DNA from: Hymenobacter qilianensis
GTDB taxonomy: Bacteria > Bacteroidota > Bacteroidia > Cytophagales > Hymenobacteraceae
Assembly: GCF_014489555.1 (NCBI RefSeq)
Contig: NZ_CP060784.1
Coordinates: 3,100,001 to 3,164,000 of the forward strand
Direction of reading: 5' to 3'
DNA: 64,000 bases
Position numbers and translations under genes: made by a program. Below, piece after piece: positions 62,691 to 64,000 of this stretch. Under the pieces are notes generated by a model, which searched no databases, was not told the origin of the DNA, and worked only from the letters and a program-made list of their open reading frames with translations. How positions within the stretch are numbered: the stretch's first letter is position 1; every line of letters starts with the position of its first letter.

Positions 62691-64000
62691 ATGGCCCAAC
62701 AATTACGCGGTAACGACCTCCGGCAGCTTGGCTTCCCCGAGGGCCGCGCCATCGGTCTCGCGCTGGCTCAATTGCAGCGCAAGCATCTCAAGAGGCTTTC
62801 TCTTACCAATCAACTCACGCTCTTACAGCAAATTCTAACTACTCCCATGGACTTTGTTACGCACCTCGATTGGAGCTACGTGGCAGCCGCGTTGCTTCCG
62901 CCACCTTCGCGCCATATTGAATTGGTGGCGCGCAAACCTTACGCCCTCTACGGGGCCGAGCACATTGAAGCCGGCGCCCTGCACCAGATGGACACGGCCA
63001 TGAAACTGCCGGTGACGGTGGCCGGCGCCCTTATGCCCGACGCCCACCATGGCTACGGCCTGCCCATCGGCGGCGTGCTGGCCACCGACAACGCCGTGAT
63101 TCCCTACGCCGTGGGCGTGGACATTGGCTGCCGGATGGCGCTGTCGGTGTATAATTTGCCCCCCAAGCACCTCACTCAGCGTGTACAAGAGCTGCAAAAG
63201 CTGCTCCTGGACAATACGCGCTTCGGCAACCGCACTGGCTTTCAGCACGGCCGAAAAATGGGCCACGAAGTGCTGGATCGGGAGGAGTTTCGCGACATTC
63301 CGTTTCTGCGCAACAAGCAGGCAACCGCCGCTGACCAAATCGGCACGTCGGGTTCCGGCAACCACTTCGTCGAATTCGGCATCGTGGACATCACCGATCC
63401 GACTAACGAAATGGGCGTACCGGTAGGCCAGTATGTGGGCTTGTTGTCGCACTCCGGCTCGCGGGGACTGGGCGCAAGTGTGGCCAATCACTATACCAAG
63501 CTGGCCATGGAAAACTGCCAGCTGCCCAACGAAGCCAAGCACTTAGCCTGGCTTTCCCTCGACGGGGAACTCGGGCAAGAATACTGGGCGGCTATGAACT
63601 TGGCGGGCGCTTACGCGTCGGCCTGTCACGAGCACATTCACCAGCGGATGGCCAAAGCCCTGGGCGAGCGGCCCTTGGCTAAAGTGGAAAACCACCACAA
63701 CTTCGCCTGGCGCGAAACGCTAGCCGATGGCCGCGAAGCCATTGTGCACCGCAAGGGCGCCACGCCGGCCGGCAAAGGCGTACTCGGCGTGATTCCGGGC
63801 TCGATGACGGCCCCTGGCTTTATCGTGCGTGGTCGGGGTGTGGCCGATTCCTTAGGTTCGGCCTCGCACGGGGCCGGCCGCCTCATGTCCCGCACGCGGG
63901 CCAAGCAGGAGCTAAGCGAGTCGGCGGTGCGCCAGCACCTCACCGACCACGGCGTAGTGCTGCAAGGCGGCGGCCTCGACGAAGCGCCTATGGCCTACAA
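62691..64000 (+). CDS. rtcB: RtcB RNA ligase, 3' end beyond window
   Basis: RtcB joins RNA ends bearing a 2',3'-cyclic phosphate or 3'-phosphate to 5'-OH, using GTP and Mn2+. The visible 436 codons are open to the window edge. Motifs: PDAHHGYGLPIGG, VGVDIGCRMAL (Mn-binding Asp/Cys), GTSGSGNHFVEFG, LLSHSGSRGLG, VENHHNFAW, HRKGATPAGKG (His that receives GMP), IPGSMTAPGFIV and SASHGAGR. The start ATG 62691 lies 101 bases after RNA unit 6, in a leader with a GCGAAG/CTTCGC hairpin just upstream. The linked rsr gene and Y-like RNAs suggest an RNA-repair operon. The octamer GCCCCCCA is in frame near 63158. Confidence 0.96.
   Translation, partial: MAQQLRGNDLRQLGFPEGRAIGLALAQLQRKHLKRLSLTNQLTLLQQILTTPMDFVTHLDWSYVAAALLPPPSRHIELVARKPYALYGAEHIEAGALHQMDTAMKLPVTVAGALMPDAHHGYGLPIGGVLATDNAVIPYAVGVDIGCRMALSVYNLPPKHLTQRVQELQKLLLDNTRFGNRTGFQHGRKMGHEVLDREEFRDIPFLRNKQATAADQIGTSGSGNHFVEFGIVDITDPTNEMGVPVGQYVGLLSHSGSRGLGASVANHYTKLAMENCQLPNEAKHLAWLSLDGELGQEYWAAMNLAGAYASACHEHIHQRMAKALGERPLAKVENHHNFAWRETLADGREAIVHRKGATPAGKGVLGVIPGSMTAPGFIVRGRGVADSLGSASHGAGRLMSRTRAKQELSESAVRQHLTDHGVVLQGGGLDEAPMAY

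Noticed and set aside
62835..63542. 235-codon open frame antisense to rtcB
   Set aside because: rtcB is strongly supported by its motifs on the plus strand; the antisense frame is a shadow.
1..64000. CRISPR array, prophage, rRNA operon or complete insertion sequence
   Set aside because: No regularly spaced direct repeats with unique spacers, no phage structural genes, no rRNA sequence and no transposase were seen.

Overview
The window looks like the chromosome of a GC-rich member of the Bacteroidota, most like Hymenobacter or a close cytophagal relative. The reasons are the protein families (DUF5916 and DUF2490 outer-membrane proteins, DUF1080 proteins, NIPSNAP, DUF4932, M3 dipeptidyl carboxypeptidase), the many exported lipoproteins, the weak ribosome-binding sites and the protein-level resemblances. 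The genus is an inference from memory, not from a search.

Layout. 0-12 kb: a SelO pseudokinase enzyme, a large SWI/SNF helicase (frame-broken), a secreted glycosidase, an EEP-family hydrolase, small proteins, an NTF2-like lipoprotein and a cupin (frame-broken). 11.5-14.1 kb: a DUF2490 barrel, a DUF2236 oxygenase-like protein and an aquaporin. 14.3-24.3 kb: a catabolic block with two DUF1080 proteins, three sugar-phosphate-isomerase-like TIM barrels, an MFS symporter, a cytochrome c lipoprotein, a Gfo/Idh/MocA oxidoreductase, and a GMC oxidoreductase with its gluconate-2-dehydrogenase-subunit-3 partner. This fits oxidation of glycosides at C3 followed by cleavage of the 3-keto product. 25-36 kb: a Bcr/CflA exporter, NIPSNAP, MsrB, a cell-wall amidase, a UvrA paralogue (broken twice), a HipA-like/DUF3037 pair, an MFS protein and an aldo/keto reductase. 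36-47 kb: an LRR-kinase fusion, Dcp, a DUF5916 outer-membrane protein (broken twice), a methyltransferase, an ABC ATPase (broken) and an alpha/beta hydrolase. 47-59 kb: a UspA protein (broken), a beta-lactamase-family hydrolase, an AsmA-like protein (broken), a hydrolase, a J-domain protein, DUF4932 and a histone-deacetylase-family protein.

59.9-64 kb is the most striking part. A Ro60 (TROVE) gene is followed by about 860 bases of tightly packed structured RNA and then by rtcB, the RNA ligase gene, which runs off the window. I can fold the RNA region into six consecutive Y-RNA-like units, 2 to 10 bases apart. Each has two closing helices flanking an internal loop that is conserved on its 5' side. 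Three carry a full circularly permuted tRNA mimic (T-arm, then a capped acceptor-like stem, then D-arm), two carry a partial one and one has none. It resembles an expanded version of the rsr-yrlBA-rtcBA RNA-repair operon known in Salmonella.

Two sequence-wide patterns stand out. The octamer TGGGGGGC/GCCCCCCA, usually next to an A/T run, occurs about 40 times in 64 kb, in genes, gene leaders and terminators. Seven genes carry nine reading-frame breaks, every one a missing base inside a G or C run and most of them in this octamer. Systematic undercalling in the assembly is the simplest explanation, with real slippage as the alternative. Several families of palindromic repeats lie between genes.
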